A DNA stretch of 6,522 nucleotides from Coriobacteriia bacterium. GTDB taxonomy: Bacteria; Actinomycetota; Coriobacteriia; Coriobacteriales; UBA8131. The stretch is from contig WQXZ01000100.1 in the NCBI GenBank assembly GCA_009781525.1, positions 1-6,522 on the forward strand, in the 5' to 3' direction. Below the pieces are notes generated by a model that was not told where the DNA came from, did not search any database, and saw only the letters and a list, made by a program, of their open reading frames with translations. Shown piece after piece: positions 1 to 5,652 of this stretch (position 1 is its first letter; every line of letters starts with the position of its first letter). The position numbers and the translations under genes were made by a program.

Positions 1-3000
1 CAAGAGCCAGGTCACCTTTGCCGAGTATGGTCACTCTGGCACCACTGACATAGGGGCTGTTCGGGTCGATCGGAGCCGTCCCTGTAGCGGATGCGTTGTT
101 CGCATGGTAGGTGACGGTCAGATCGCGTGGAAGGATCTCCTCTTCATCCTCACCATCCGGATCATCCGGATCGGTTCCACCCTTGGGAGTGATGAAGAAG
201 GCAGCAGAGTTGGTGATGACACCTGTAGCAGATACCGAGATATCGAAGCTTAAGGTGATGGTGATGGTGCAACCAGCCATATCAGCCAGATCCGCTGCTT
301 CGAAGACGAAGCCGACGACACCGGCAGCTGTGTATGACGGGGTGATGGCTACTGCGCCGGCACCATCGATGTCGATAGTCGCACTGACGAAGCTCAAAGC
401 TGCAGCAGGATAGATATCCTCTACCTTGAGACGCTCATAGTCGGACACGTCAGCGGGAAGAGTGAAGGTGAGCTCATAGCTTACGTTCTGTCCGGCGACA
501 CCAGGCAGGTAGCTGCCATCAGATGCTGTCTTGGTGAAGTCATCGATGCCGGTGACCTGACGCCAGACGGCATATAGAGTGTGGTCGTCGAAATCAGTAA
601 CGATAGTTGCCGCGGTAACCTGGGTGCCACCAGCCGGCTGATCGAACCATCCCAAGAAAGTATGGTTCGGTCGATACACAGTTGCCAGCGGACCATATGG
701 AAGGTTGTAGGTTACTGTCTTAAAAGGTGGAGTAGGCCCGATCACGAAGTCTGTCGTGTTCGGATCGAATGTCACTCTGATGTCATCTTTGTACTCATAA
801 TAAAAGACGATCATGTTGCCAGAGTTCGCTAATGTTATAGTCTGTGGGGTTGTTGAAACCACTCTGTAGCCATCAAGCACCAAGGCATGTTCAGTGATAA
901 TGTCTCCGGATATCTGATTCGGAACCACCATACTGGGAGCCAGACTGATTGCGGTGCCATTGTAATAATAATGAACAGTGTAAGATGTCAGATTCACCCA
1001 CTGAGCGTATAGATCAACCGTGGTCATTGGTGCAGGGGCAATAATCTTGCCGTTCATAGCATATGGCGTACTACTACCATCTGCAGCAAGATTCCACCCA
1101 GTCATCAATGCATCCGGCTGCGTGAAGATCTCACCCAGTAAAGTCAGCTCACCTAATGCATCAGCTATCTGCCAGTGAGTAATAGAGATGTTCGTTGTGC
1201 CGTCTGGATAATTAGAGTGATAGACAAGTCGGACGGCTCTGGTCATATCTGCATAAACAGCGCTGAATACTGTGTCACCATAAATCGGATAGTAATTACT
1301 GGGCATTAGGACATTAGTAGCCTCGACTGGGTCTATACCGTTGTAGTAGGCTCTCCAGCCTACCATGATCTGGCCGCTTGGAGGAACAATCGTCTCCCCA
1401 TATGCCAGGCGTGTATGCCTGCCAGCCCAGTAAGTGTCGTTGTCTACTGGAACATCACCAGTACCACCATTCAGATCGTAGGTAACAGTAAAACCATCGG
1501 TGATCCAGCCAGCGAATAGGTCAACATCACCGGTCACACGACGCTCTACCGGCCATTTCGCCCAAGTGCTGCCAATGCTCACATACCAGGCTTCAAAAGT
1601 ACCTTTACCAACTACTACCTGTCCAGGTTGATATGGAGCTTCATCGAGTTTGATGTACTCTCCCAGACCGATCGGTGCAACAGCTACGAGATTAATCGCA
1701 CCATAACGGCTGTCATAATAATTTACTGAGTGGGTATTCGCTTGCCATTGGGCAAAGATAACCAGTTCACTGTTCGGCATAATTGCCACAGAGCAATCGA
1801 TCGGCTCGTTGCCGTCAGCATCATATGTCCAACCTAAGAACTCGTATCCTGCACGAACAGGATCGACTTTCGGTGTATTGAGGCAAAGCGGTGCCTCAAA
1901 CATGACTCTGTCGTAGTCAAGGTCTTGCAATGGATCACTGGTCGGCCACTCACCACCCTGTAGGTTGAAACTAAGCGGATTAACGCTCCTGATATAGTAG
2001 AAAACGTTGAGAGCTGCTCCAACAGGTTCGGCTGTCGGATTTCCGTCGGCATCAAAGTACATGTTCAACACCGGAGTCGCGCCTTCGATGCTTTTCGGCA
2101 GCAAACCTCCGGACGAAAGCAAAACCTGGGAATGCTTGATGCTATTGGTAAACCATCTACTTTCGCCCAACGTAGGAATATAAACGGAAACACCAGTCTC
2201 TCCTGGTAAGGTCTCAAGCCAATACTCAACGTAGCTTTCTACCGAACTGCTCCATCTAGCACCGTAAACACGTTCTGTCCCAGCTGTTGGAACCATGTCC
2301 GTCGTCACTGTAAAGCGCTTGGTTACCAGTAGACTATCTACTCCAGTGGATTCCCAACCAGAAAAACTTAGCTCCTCTGTCAACTCCCACGTGCCACCTG
2401 GACCTGTCGCGGAATATCTTACCCGTCTGGTATTTGCCCTGTCGATATTCCAACTGCTTGGCCAGATATCTTCTATGTCTTGCTCATACTTGACATAGAT
2501 TTCATATTGTTCTGTCGGAACGGTGATTCCGGTAAAGACATCAACACCCTGTTGATACTTTATACCCTCGAAGGTCATCTCTGTATAATTCCGCACAAAT
2601 CCAGAGCTTCCTCCTGGTTGCAAATCAAAAGTGAATCTATAAACCACACGATTGTAGTAAACATTTACCACTGTGAGCCCAGTGCCAGAAACAGCCCTGG
2701 TATCGCCATGATGAAACTCGCAAGCAAATACGTCTGGTGCAAAACCAAGATTCGCTGTAACGCCAGCAAGCGTACTATAATCTACTGTGCTTCCTGCTAG
2801 CGCTGTAGCAGGAATCTCCATGCTGAACATATAGTTTTGCGAGTCAGTGCCGGGGTCACCTGCGATGTTCGGCTTCTCCATCCAAACGACCACAGTATAT
2901 GAAACGGGCAATGCAGTCCATTTTGCGTAAAGGGTTGTATCTTGTTCGATGGGCGTACCAAAGTCAAAGGTCGGACCATTGGGATACTCCAATGTCCAAC

Positions 3001-4084
3001 CAGCAAAATCATAGCCTAAGCGAGAGGGAGGTGTAGGCACTGTGGCAGTATCACGATACTGAACCAACTGAGGGGTAACCGCACTGCCTTCAGACTCGAA
3101 ATACACCCAGAAAAGATCGCTCCAGTACGGAACAAGGGTCAAATCCTGCGAGGCAACCTCAACACCGAAGATGAATGGAATATTCTCGTCCTCACCCTCT
3201 ATATACCAGTGAGCGATGTGCCCGTTCGGCATGGATGCTGGCGGACTGAGCTTCTCAGCTTCTGTCGTCTCCGGAACAGGCTGCCCCTCCATTAAGACCT
3301 TAGTGTCGATGACGTAGTCATCTCCGGTACCACCAGGTTCAGATTTGTACTTGATCAGATATGACATCTCGAACTGAGCATAGAGTTCTATATCACGATC
3401 GATTATCTGAGTGAAGTCGAATAGTGTGGTTCCGCCAGGAGTAGGATACCAACCTCTAAACAAGGTCGCGCCAGTCGGATACTGAAATGGAAAGACAACA
3501 AGATTTAATGCTTTACCGTCATCCCCAGTTGGGCGAAAAGCGAACACTTCTGTTCCGATGTAGTAGGTCACATTGAAGTAATCTGCCAACGGAACAATCC
3601 CACCGCCTTCTGTTGGCGAGATCTGTGATCCACCAGCCTCCACCTCACCAGGCTGAACCTCACCGGTGCCTTCAACAAAAAGAGGCAGCAGGCAAACGGG
3701 GTCGCCACAGTTGATTACACCACCGCAGTCATGCTCCTCATCCTGATCGCTGTTGTCTGCGCATATCGCGCAGTCGGGATCATCGCAAGGCTCATGCTCC
3801 TCAGGTTCCATAGCGTCTTCGCCGGAACCATCAGTACCTTCAGGTTCCTGTTGCGTTGCACCACTTTGGCCTTCACCGCCCGATTCACCGGGATCCGGAG
3901 CCTCCTGCTCCGTAGCCTCACTCTGTTCGCTATTCGCCTCTGGATCATCGGCAAACATGCTCGAATAGAGCGGTAATGAATTCAGTGCCATTAATAAAGA
4001 GATTAGAATGAGAAGGATGTTCCTACGAGTCATTCTCCCTGTTCTACGAGACCGTAAAACACCGTGCGAACGGCTGCTATCCAT
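1..4084 (-). CDS. Large secreted multi-repeat surface protein (InlB B-repeats, MucBP-like and isopeptide domains), 3' end outside window
   Basis: One uninterrupted frame of 1361 codons runs off the left edge, so the C terminus and any LPXTG or membrane anchor are not visible. The ATG is chosen because AAAAGGGGA lies 6 nt upstream; a second ATG at codon 18 lacks a well-spaced Shine-Dalgarno sequence. Layout by residue: signal peptide 1-45; acidic Gly/Glu/Pro-rich segment 46-165 with a cysteine cluster at 100-131; B-repeat-like modules at about 171-239, 241-322, 323-391, 481-612, 703-781, 785-861, 865-945, 949-1031 and 1101-1176; MucBP-like modules at about 395-487, 617-707 and 1034-1107; isopeptide domain 1178-1300; acidic hinge 1304-1316; partial B-repeat from 1321. 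B-repeats are recognised by a central GW (FRGWY, FAGWT, FLGWT, FLGWF) and a closing LYAQW-type strand. Family members are wall-attached stalks or adhesins, so a surface role is likely; the ligand is unknown. The gene is monocistronic or distal to ruvB, 405 bp away, with its own promoter. Confidence 0.9.
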   Translation of the reverse strand, partial: MDSSRSHGVLRSRRTGRMTRRNILLILISLLMALNSLPLYSSMFADDPEANSEQSEATEQEAPDPGESGGEGQSGATQQEPEGTDGSGEDAMEPEEHEPCDDPDCAICADNSDQDEEHDCGGVINCGDPVCLLPLFVEGTGEVQPGEVEAGGSQISPTEGGGIVPLADYFNVTYYIGTEVFAFRPTGDDGKALNLVVFPFQYPTGATLFRGWYPTPGGTTLFDFTQIIDRDIELYAQFEMSYLIKYKSEPGGTGDDYVIDTKVLMEGQPVPETTEAEKLSPPASMPNGHIAHWYIEGEDENIPFIFGVEVASQDLTLVPYWSDLFWVYFESEGSAVTPQLVQYRDTATVPTPPSRLGYDFAGWTLEYPNGPTFDFGTPIEQDTTLYAKWTALPVSYTVVVWMEKPNIAGDPGTDSQNYMFSMEIPATALAGSTVDYSTLAGVTANLGFAPDVFACEFHHGDTRAVSGTGLTVVNVYYNRVVYRFTFDLQPGGSSGFVRNYTEMTFEGIKYQQGVDVFTGITVPTEQYEIYVKYEQDIEDIWPSSWNIDRANTRRVRYSATGPGGTWELTEELSFSGWESTGVDSLLVTKRFTVTTDMVPTAGTERVYGARWSSSVESYVEYWLETLPGETGVSVYIPTLGESRWFTNSIKHSQVLLSSGGLLPKSIEGATPVLNMYFDADGNPTAEPVGAALNVFYYIRSVNPLSFNLQGGEWPTSDPLQDLDYDRVMFEAPLCLNTPKVDPVRAGYEFLGWTYDADGNEPIDCSVAIMPNSELVIFAQWQANTHSVNYYDSRYGAINLVAVAPIGLGEYIKLDEAPYQPGQVVVGKGTFEAWYVSIGSTWAKWPVERRVTGDVDLFAGWITDGFTVTYDLNGGTGDVPVDNDTYWAGRHTRLAYGETIVPPSGQIMVGWRAYYNGIDPVEATNVLMPSNYYPIYGDTVFSAVYADMTRAVRLVYHSNYPDGTTNISITHWQIADALGELTLLGEIFTQPDALMTGWNLAADGSSTPYAMNGKIIAPAPMTTVDLYAQWVNLTSYTVHYYYNGTAISLAPSMVVPNQISGDIITEHALVLDGYRVVSTTPQTITLANSGNMIVFYYEYKDDIRVTFDPNTTDFVIGPTPPFKTVTYNLPYGPLATVYRPNHTFLGWFDQPAGGTQVTAATIVTDFDDHTLYAVWRQVTGIDDFTKTASDGSYLPGVAGQNVSYELTFTLPADVSDYERLKVEDIYPAAALSFVSATIDIDGAGAVAITPSYTAAGVVGFVFEAADLADMAGCTITITLSFDISVSATGVITNSAAFFITPKGGTDPDDPDGEDEEEILPRDLTVTYHANNASATGTAPIDPNSPYVSGARVTILGKGDLAL
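155..172. repeat. Two tandem copies of a 9-bp unit, ATCCGGATC
   Basis: Two exact head-to-tail copies of ATCCGGATC, each containing the palindrome ATCCGGAT. On the coding strand they specify the DPDDPD part of the acidic hinge (residues about 1305-1310) between the isopeptide domain and the next B-repeat. A 9-bp unit keeps frame, so copy-number change would only lengthen or shorten the hinge. Confidence 0.85.
185..547 (-). other. Fimbrial-type (D2/CnaA-like) isopeptide-forming domain of the surface protein
   Basis: Residues 1180-1300. The domain shows FTKTASDG at its first strand, VSYELTFTLPADVSDYERL, VEDIYPAA and VITNSAAFF at its last strand. This is the usual pattern of Gram-positive pilin D2 and CnaA-like domains, in which a Lys and an Asn form an isopeptide bond helped by an Asp. 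The candidates are K1185, D1223 and N1292; their spacing (38 and 107 residues after the Lys) fits that fold. The bond would stiffen the stalk against pulling and proteolysis. The bond itself is inferred. Confidence 0.75.
788..985 (-). other. MucBP-like module of the surface protein
   Basis: Residues 1034-1099 open with SYTVHYYYNG, contain LDGYRVVS, and close with IVFYYEYK. This is the strand pattern of MucBP-type modules, known from mucin-binding adhesins but also common as spacers. It is the clearest of the three such modules in this protein. A B-repeat (1101-1176, with FLGWF and LYAVW) follows directly. Mucin binding itself is not shown by the sequence. Confidence 0.55.
992..1978 (-). repeat. 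Second block of InlB B-repeat-like modules (four protein-level repeats)
   Basis: Residues 703-1031 contain four consecutive modules of about 77 to 83 residues. They are marked by FLGWT with IFAQW (703-781), FEAWY with LFAGW (785-861), MVGWR with FSAVY (865-945), and MTGWN with LYAQW (949-1031). The third begins VTYDLNGG, the classic first strand of this family. They continue the stalk and are interrupted afterwards by a MucBP-like module. Confidence 0.8.
1985..2902 (-). other. Diverged middle region with two MucBP-like modules around a long B-repeat-like module
   Basis: Residues 395-700. A MucBP-like module opens with SYTVVVW (395-401) and closes with NVYYNR and FTFD (474-487). A long module follows (about 481-612), containing EIYVKYEQDIEDIWP (528-542), FSGWE and a closing YGARWSS. 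A second MucBP-like module opens with SYVEYW (617-622) and closes with NVFYYIR (693-699). Similar arrangements occur in other large InlB-repeat proteins. The assignment rests on strand patterns only and no catalytic motif is seen. Confidence 0.5.
2912..3574 (-). repeat. First block of InlB B-repeat-like modules (three protein-level repeats)
   Basis: Residues 171-391 contain three modules. The first (171-239) has FRGWY and ends ELYAQF. The second (241-322) is degenerate, with IAHWY and an end at LVPYW. The third (323-391) is the most canonical, with FAGWT and TLYAKW. These beta-grasp-like modules (InlB B-repeat, Flg_new family) form rigid stalks in secreted proteins of Gram-positive bacteria. 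The copies are strongly diverged at the DNA level, so this is not a DNA tandem repeat. Confidence 0.8.
3692..3787 (-). other. Six-cysteine acidic segment of the surface protein
   Basis: Residues 100-131 hold cysteines at 100, 105, 108, 120, 126 and 131, with spacing C-x4-C-x2-C-x11-C-x5-C-x4-C. Histidines lie nearby at 97 and 118, within a run rich in Asp and Glu. Only four other cysteines occur in the 1361 visible residues (455, 734, 764, 1272). The segment follows the disordered-looking acidic N terminus and precedes the first B-repeat. Disulfide pairing or metal binding are both possible. I recognise no named domain here. Confidence 0.6.
3950..4084 (-). other. Signal peptide region of the surface protein
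   Basis: Residues 1-45. The n-region is long and basic (Arg at 5, 11, 13, 14, 17, 20 and 21). The hydrophobic core is ILLILISLLMAL at 23-34, and the likely cleavage is after SSMFA (A45), just before an acidic stretch beginning DDPEA. An extended n-region is common in large wall proteins of Gram-positive bacteria. The exact cleavage site is inferred. I see no lipobox cysteine, so it is not a lipoprotein. Confidence 0.8.
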
Positions 4085-4090
4085 GCTGTG

Positions 4091-4099
4091 TCCCCTTTT
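4091..4099 (-). promoter_or_regulatory. Ribosome binding site of the surface protein gene
   Basis: The minus strand reads AAAAGGGGA, 6 nt before the ATG at 4084. This decides the start over the later ATG at codon 18. Confidence 0.75.
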
Positions 4100-4105
4100 C
4101 ATTAC

Positions 4106-4131
4106 GCAAGCATTGCCTCTCTACAGCTTGC
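4106..4131 (-). other. Stem-loop in the 5' leader of the surface protein gene
   Basis: GCAAGC (minus strand 4131-4126) pairs perfectly with GCTTGC (4111-4106) around a 14-nt loop. If the promoter at 4138-4166 is used, transcription starts about 7 nt past the -10 box, near 4131, so the stem would sit at the very 5' end of the mRNA. 5'-terminal stems often protect mRNAs from decay. It does not cover the ribosome binding site. Confidence 0.45.
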
Positions 4132-4137
4132 TACTAC

Positions 4138-4166
4138 ACTATGGAATAGCCATATGAGCCTGTCAA
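4138..4166 (-). promoter_or_regulatory. Sigma70-type promoter for the surface protein gene
   Basis: On the minus strand there is a perfect -35 box TTGACA (4166-4161), a 17-bp spacer, and a -10 box CATAGT (4143-4138) matching 4 of 6 consensus bases. The expected start of transcription is near 4131, giving a leader of about 47 nt before the ATG. The spacer contains one arm of the 12-bp inverted repeat, and the -35 box overlaps a small dyad (CTGTC at 4160-4164, GACAG at 4169-4173). Both suggest regulation at this site. The promoter has not been tested experimentally. Confidence 0.6.
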
Positions 4167-4257
4167 AGGACAGACCCCTTTCGCCATACTCAAATGCAAC
4201 CTATAAATGCACGCTCTCAGAGCATGACGAACACCTCACAAGCAGTATGGCTATTCC
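4143..4257. repeat. Perfect 12-bp inverted repeat straddling the promoter, 91-bp interior
   Basis: The left arm GGAATAGCCATA lies at 4143-4154 and the right arm TATGGCTATTCC, its exact reverse complement, at 4246-4257. The 91-bp interior holds the -35 box of the surface-gene promoter, while the -10 box lies at or just outside the left arm. The arrangement resembles recombinase-invertible promoter segments. It could instead be a paired operator or a long-range RNA stem in read-through transcripts. Confidence 0.7.
4213..4223. other. Short perfect dyad GCTCT-C-AGAGC inside the inverted-repeat segment
   Basis: Five-bp arms around a single central base, within the 91-bp interior segment and about 50 bp upstream of the -35 box. 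It could be a regulator or accessory-protein site, but such a short dyad may also occur by chance. Confidence 0.25.
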
Positions 4258-4320
4258 GCGGCATAACTAAAGCCTCTTTAATAAGAGCCACCTCTCATCA
4301 ACTGCTTGAGGTACTAGTCG

Positions 4321-4349
4321 ATTATAGCCAATTCTTACCAGGCTATCCG
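4321..4349 (-). promoter_or_regulatory. Possible second, upstream promoter with perfect TATAAT
   Basis: The minus strand has TATAAT at 4326-4321 and, 17 bp before it, CGGATA (4349-4344), which matches only 3 of 6 bases of TTGACA. It would give a leader of about 230 nt that includes both arms of the 12-bp inverted repeat. It lies outside the possibly invertible segment. The weak -35 box makes it uncertain. Confidence 0.3.
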
Positions 4350-4489
4350 GCGTAATCAAGGTAACAGTTTTTAGTTGGGTAAAATAGCACAATTGGATAC
4401 TCTGAACAATCTCAGCGTACTTGTCAGTGCAATCTAGCTAGCTTCTGCCTTATATGGGGATAAGACCTCGCTGCTGTTCCCGCGACACC

Positions 4490-5590
4490 TCACGTACTGA
4501 AAAGGTCAAATGGAACCCCAACATGCTGATAGGCTCGCTCTGTAGCTACCCGCCCCTTTGGGGTTCGCATCAGCAGGCCCTGCTGCAACAGGTATGGCTC
4601 ATAGACATCCTCCAGTGTCTCCGGCTCTTCACCCAGGGCATCTGCCAGAGTGTTCAGCCCAACCGGTCGACCACTGAATGTCTCCACCAAAAGTCGCAGG
4701 ATACGGTTGTCGATACTGTCCAAACCCAACTCGTCAACCTCGAAAAAAGCCAGTGCGTCGGCGGCAATCCCAGCATCGATTCTTCCAGTAGCACGAACAG
4801 TCGAATAGTCACGTACCCGCTTAAGCAGGCGGTTAGCCAAACGCGGTGTTCCGCGGCTGCGGCGAGCTATCTCATGGGCGCCGGCAGCGTCAATTTCTAC
4901 ATCTAATATATATGCTGAGCGAACCACGATGTCAGCCAGCTCACTGTCGGTGTAATAGTCAAGCCTGAAAGCAATGCCAAAACGGTCACGCAGTGGCCCA
5001 GTCAATAAGCCTGTTCGAGTAGTAGCACCGATCAAGGTGAAGTGTGGAACATCAAGCCTGAGGGTTTGGGCGGCAGGCCCCTTGCCGATAACGATATCAA
5101 GCACGAAGTCTTCCATCGCAGGATAAAGCACTTCTTCGATTTGCCTGTTCAGACGGTGTATCTCATCAATAAACAGCACACTACCGGCTTCCAGGTTAGT
5201 AAGTATCGCAGCCAGGTCACCCGCGCGTTCGATGGCTGGCCCACTGGTCGATTTGATGGATACACCCAACTCATTTGCAACAACAGTCGCCAAAGTAGTC
5301 TTGCCAAGTCCCGGTGGACCAGATAGCAGCAGGTGGTCAAAACCTTCTCTGTGCATCCGAGCAGCCTGAATCAGAACCGACAGGTTTTCTTTCACCCTGG
5401 ATTGGCCGATATAGTCGTCCAGCGTTCGTGGACGCAGGGATCGGTCAAGACCGATGTCGTCTTCGGTTAACTCCAGCTGCATGGCTCGACGTGATTGAGC
5501 GCTGTCAGCAGTGGTAAAAGCATCGTCGGCTGAGCCTTCACCTACCTCCAGCGTTTCATCTCGAATATCATCAGCCTCCCAGAGACCCAT
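4490..5590 (-). CDS. ruvB: Holliday junction branch migration DNA helicase RuvB
   Basis: This 366-residue AAA+ ATPase forms hexameric rings that pull DNA arms through the RuvA-bound Holliday junction. Visible motifs are Walker A GPPGLGKTT at 91-99 (K97), Walker B LFIDEIHRL at 139-147 (D142), sensor 1 GATTRTG at 188-194, the arginine finger in PLRDRFG (R203, equivalent to E. coli R174), and sensor 2 RGTPR at 246-250. The C-terminal winged helix has VGLNTLADALGEE (310-322) and the signature EPYLLQQG...RTPKGR (331-347). The core aligns without gaps to E. coli RuvB from Walker A to the arginine finger, with an offset of 29 residues, so the N terminus is about 29 residues longer and is acidic. The start at 5590 has GGAG 5 nt upstream; Met37 is a possible internal start but would remove part of the N-terminal segment. 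It lies 62 bp after ruvA and is last in the operon. Confidence 0.97.
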   Translation of the reverse strand: MGLWEADDIRDETLEVGEGSADDAFTTADSAQSRRAMQLELTEDDIGLDRSLRPRTLDDYIGQSRVKENLSVLIQAARMHREGFDHLLLSGPPGLGKTTLATVVANELGVSIKSTSGPAIERAGDLAAILTNLEAGSVLFIDEIHRLNRQIEEVLYPAMEDFVLDIVIGKGPAAQTLRLDVPHFTLIGATTRTGLLTGPLRDRFGIAFRLDYYTDSELADIVVRSAYILDVEIDAAGAHEIARRSRGTPRLANRLLKRVRDYSTVRATGRIDAGIAADALAFFEVDELGLDSIDNRILRLLVETFSGRPVGLNTLADALGEEPETLEDVYEPYLLQQGLLMRTPKGRVATERAYQHVGVPFDLFST

Positions 5591-5595
5591 ATTAA

Positions 5596-5599
5596 CTCC
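5596..5599 (-). promoter_or_regulatory. Ribosome binding site of ruvB
   Basis: GGAG on the minus strand, 5 nt before the ATG at 5590. It is part of a near-duplicated ACCGGA-ACGA-ACCGGA sequence in the 62-bp ruvA-ruvB gap. It supports the long N-terminal form of RuvB. Confidence 0.6.
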
Positions 5600-5652
5600 G
5601 GTTCGTTCCGGTCAACATCGTGCACACCGCCACACTACTCAAGGCAAACCCA

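Larger units (their letters stand above)
4085..4489. other. Non-coding region between ruvB and the surface protein gene
   Basis: This 405-bp stretch has no reading frame I can support on either strand. The promoter, inverted repeat and leader stem-loop listed separately all lie in its left half (4085-4349). The part next to ruvB (4350-4489) has only weak AT-rich hairpins, such as CTTAT/ATAAG near 4450-4465, none followed by a run of T. I therefore see no intrinsic terminator for the ruv operon, and read-through toward the surface gene is possible. Confidence 0.6.

Noticed and set aside
250..272. GGTGAT microrepeat
   Set aside because: It encodes an alternating Thr-Ile beta strand of the isopeptide domain. 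The repeat follows from the protein sequence.
111..413. 100-codon plus-strand open frame rich in Ser, Ala and Thr
   Set aside because: Antisense to the isopeptide domain. Its composition just mirrors the repetitive coding strand.
2295..2800. Two overlapping plus-strand open frames (67 and 106 codons)
   Set aside because: They lie opposite the continuous 1361-codon surface-protein frame, whose repeat motifs run through this interval. They are shadows.
4031..4033. Alternative start of the surface protein at codon 18
   Set aside because: It would give a tidier signal peptide, but GGGAG lies too close to it, while the upstream ATG at 4084 has AAAAGGGGA at a normal distance.
4266..4292. CTCTT/AAGAG hairpin, considered as the ruv operon terminator
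   Set aside because: The stem is 5 bp and mostly AT, with a mismatch next to it, and the following TTTAGTTATG is a poor T-tract. It is also over 190 bp past ruvB.
4434..4441. Palindrome CTAGCTAG downstream of ruvB
   Set aside because: Eight bases only, no run of T after it on the minus strand, so it is neither a terminator nor a convincing operator.
4085..4489. Possible tRNA, small RNA gene or CRISPR array in the non-coding region
   Set aside because: No cloverleaf, no T-loop motif GGTTCGAATCC-like sequence, and no direct repeats with regular spacing were seen.
4454..4906. 150-codon open frame on the plus strand
   Set aside because: It is antisense to the ruvB C terminus, has no family resemblance, and no clear ribosome binding site. 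RuvB on the other strand is certain.
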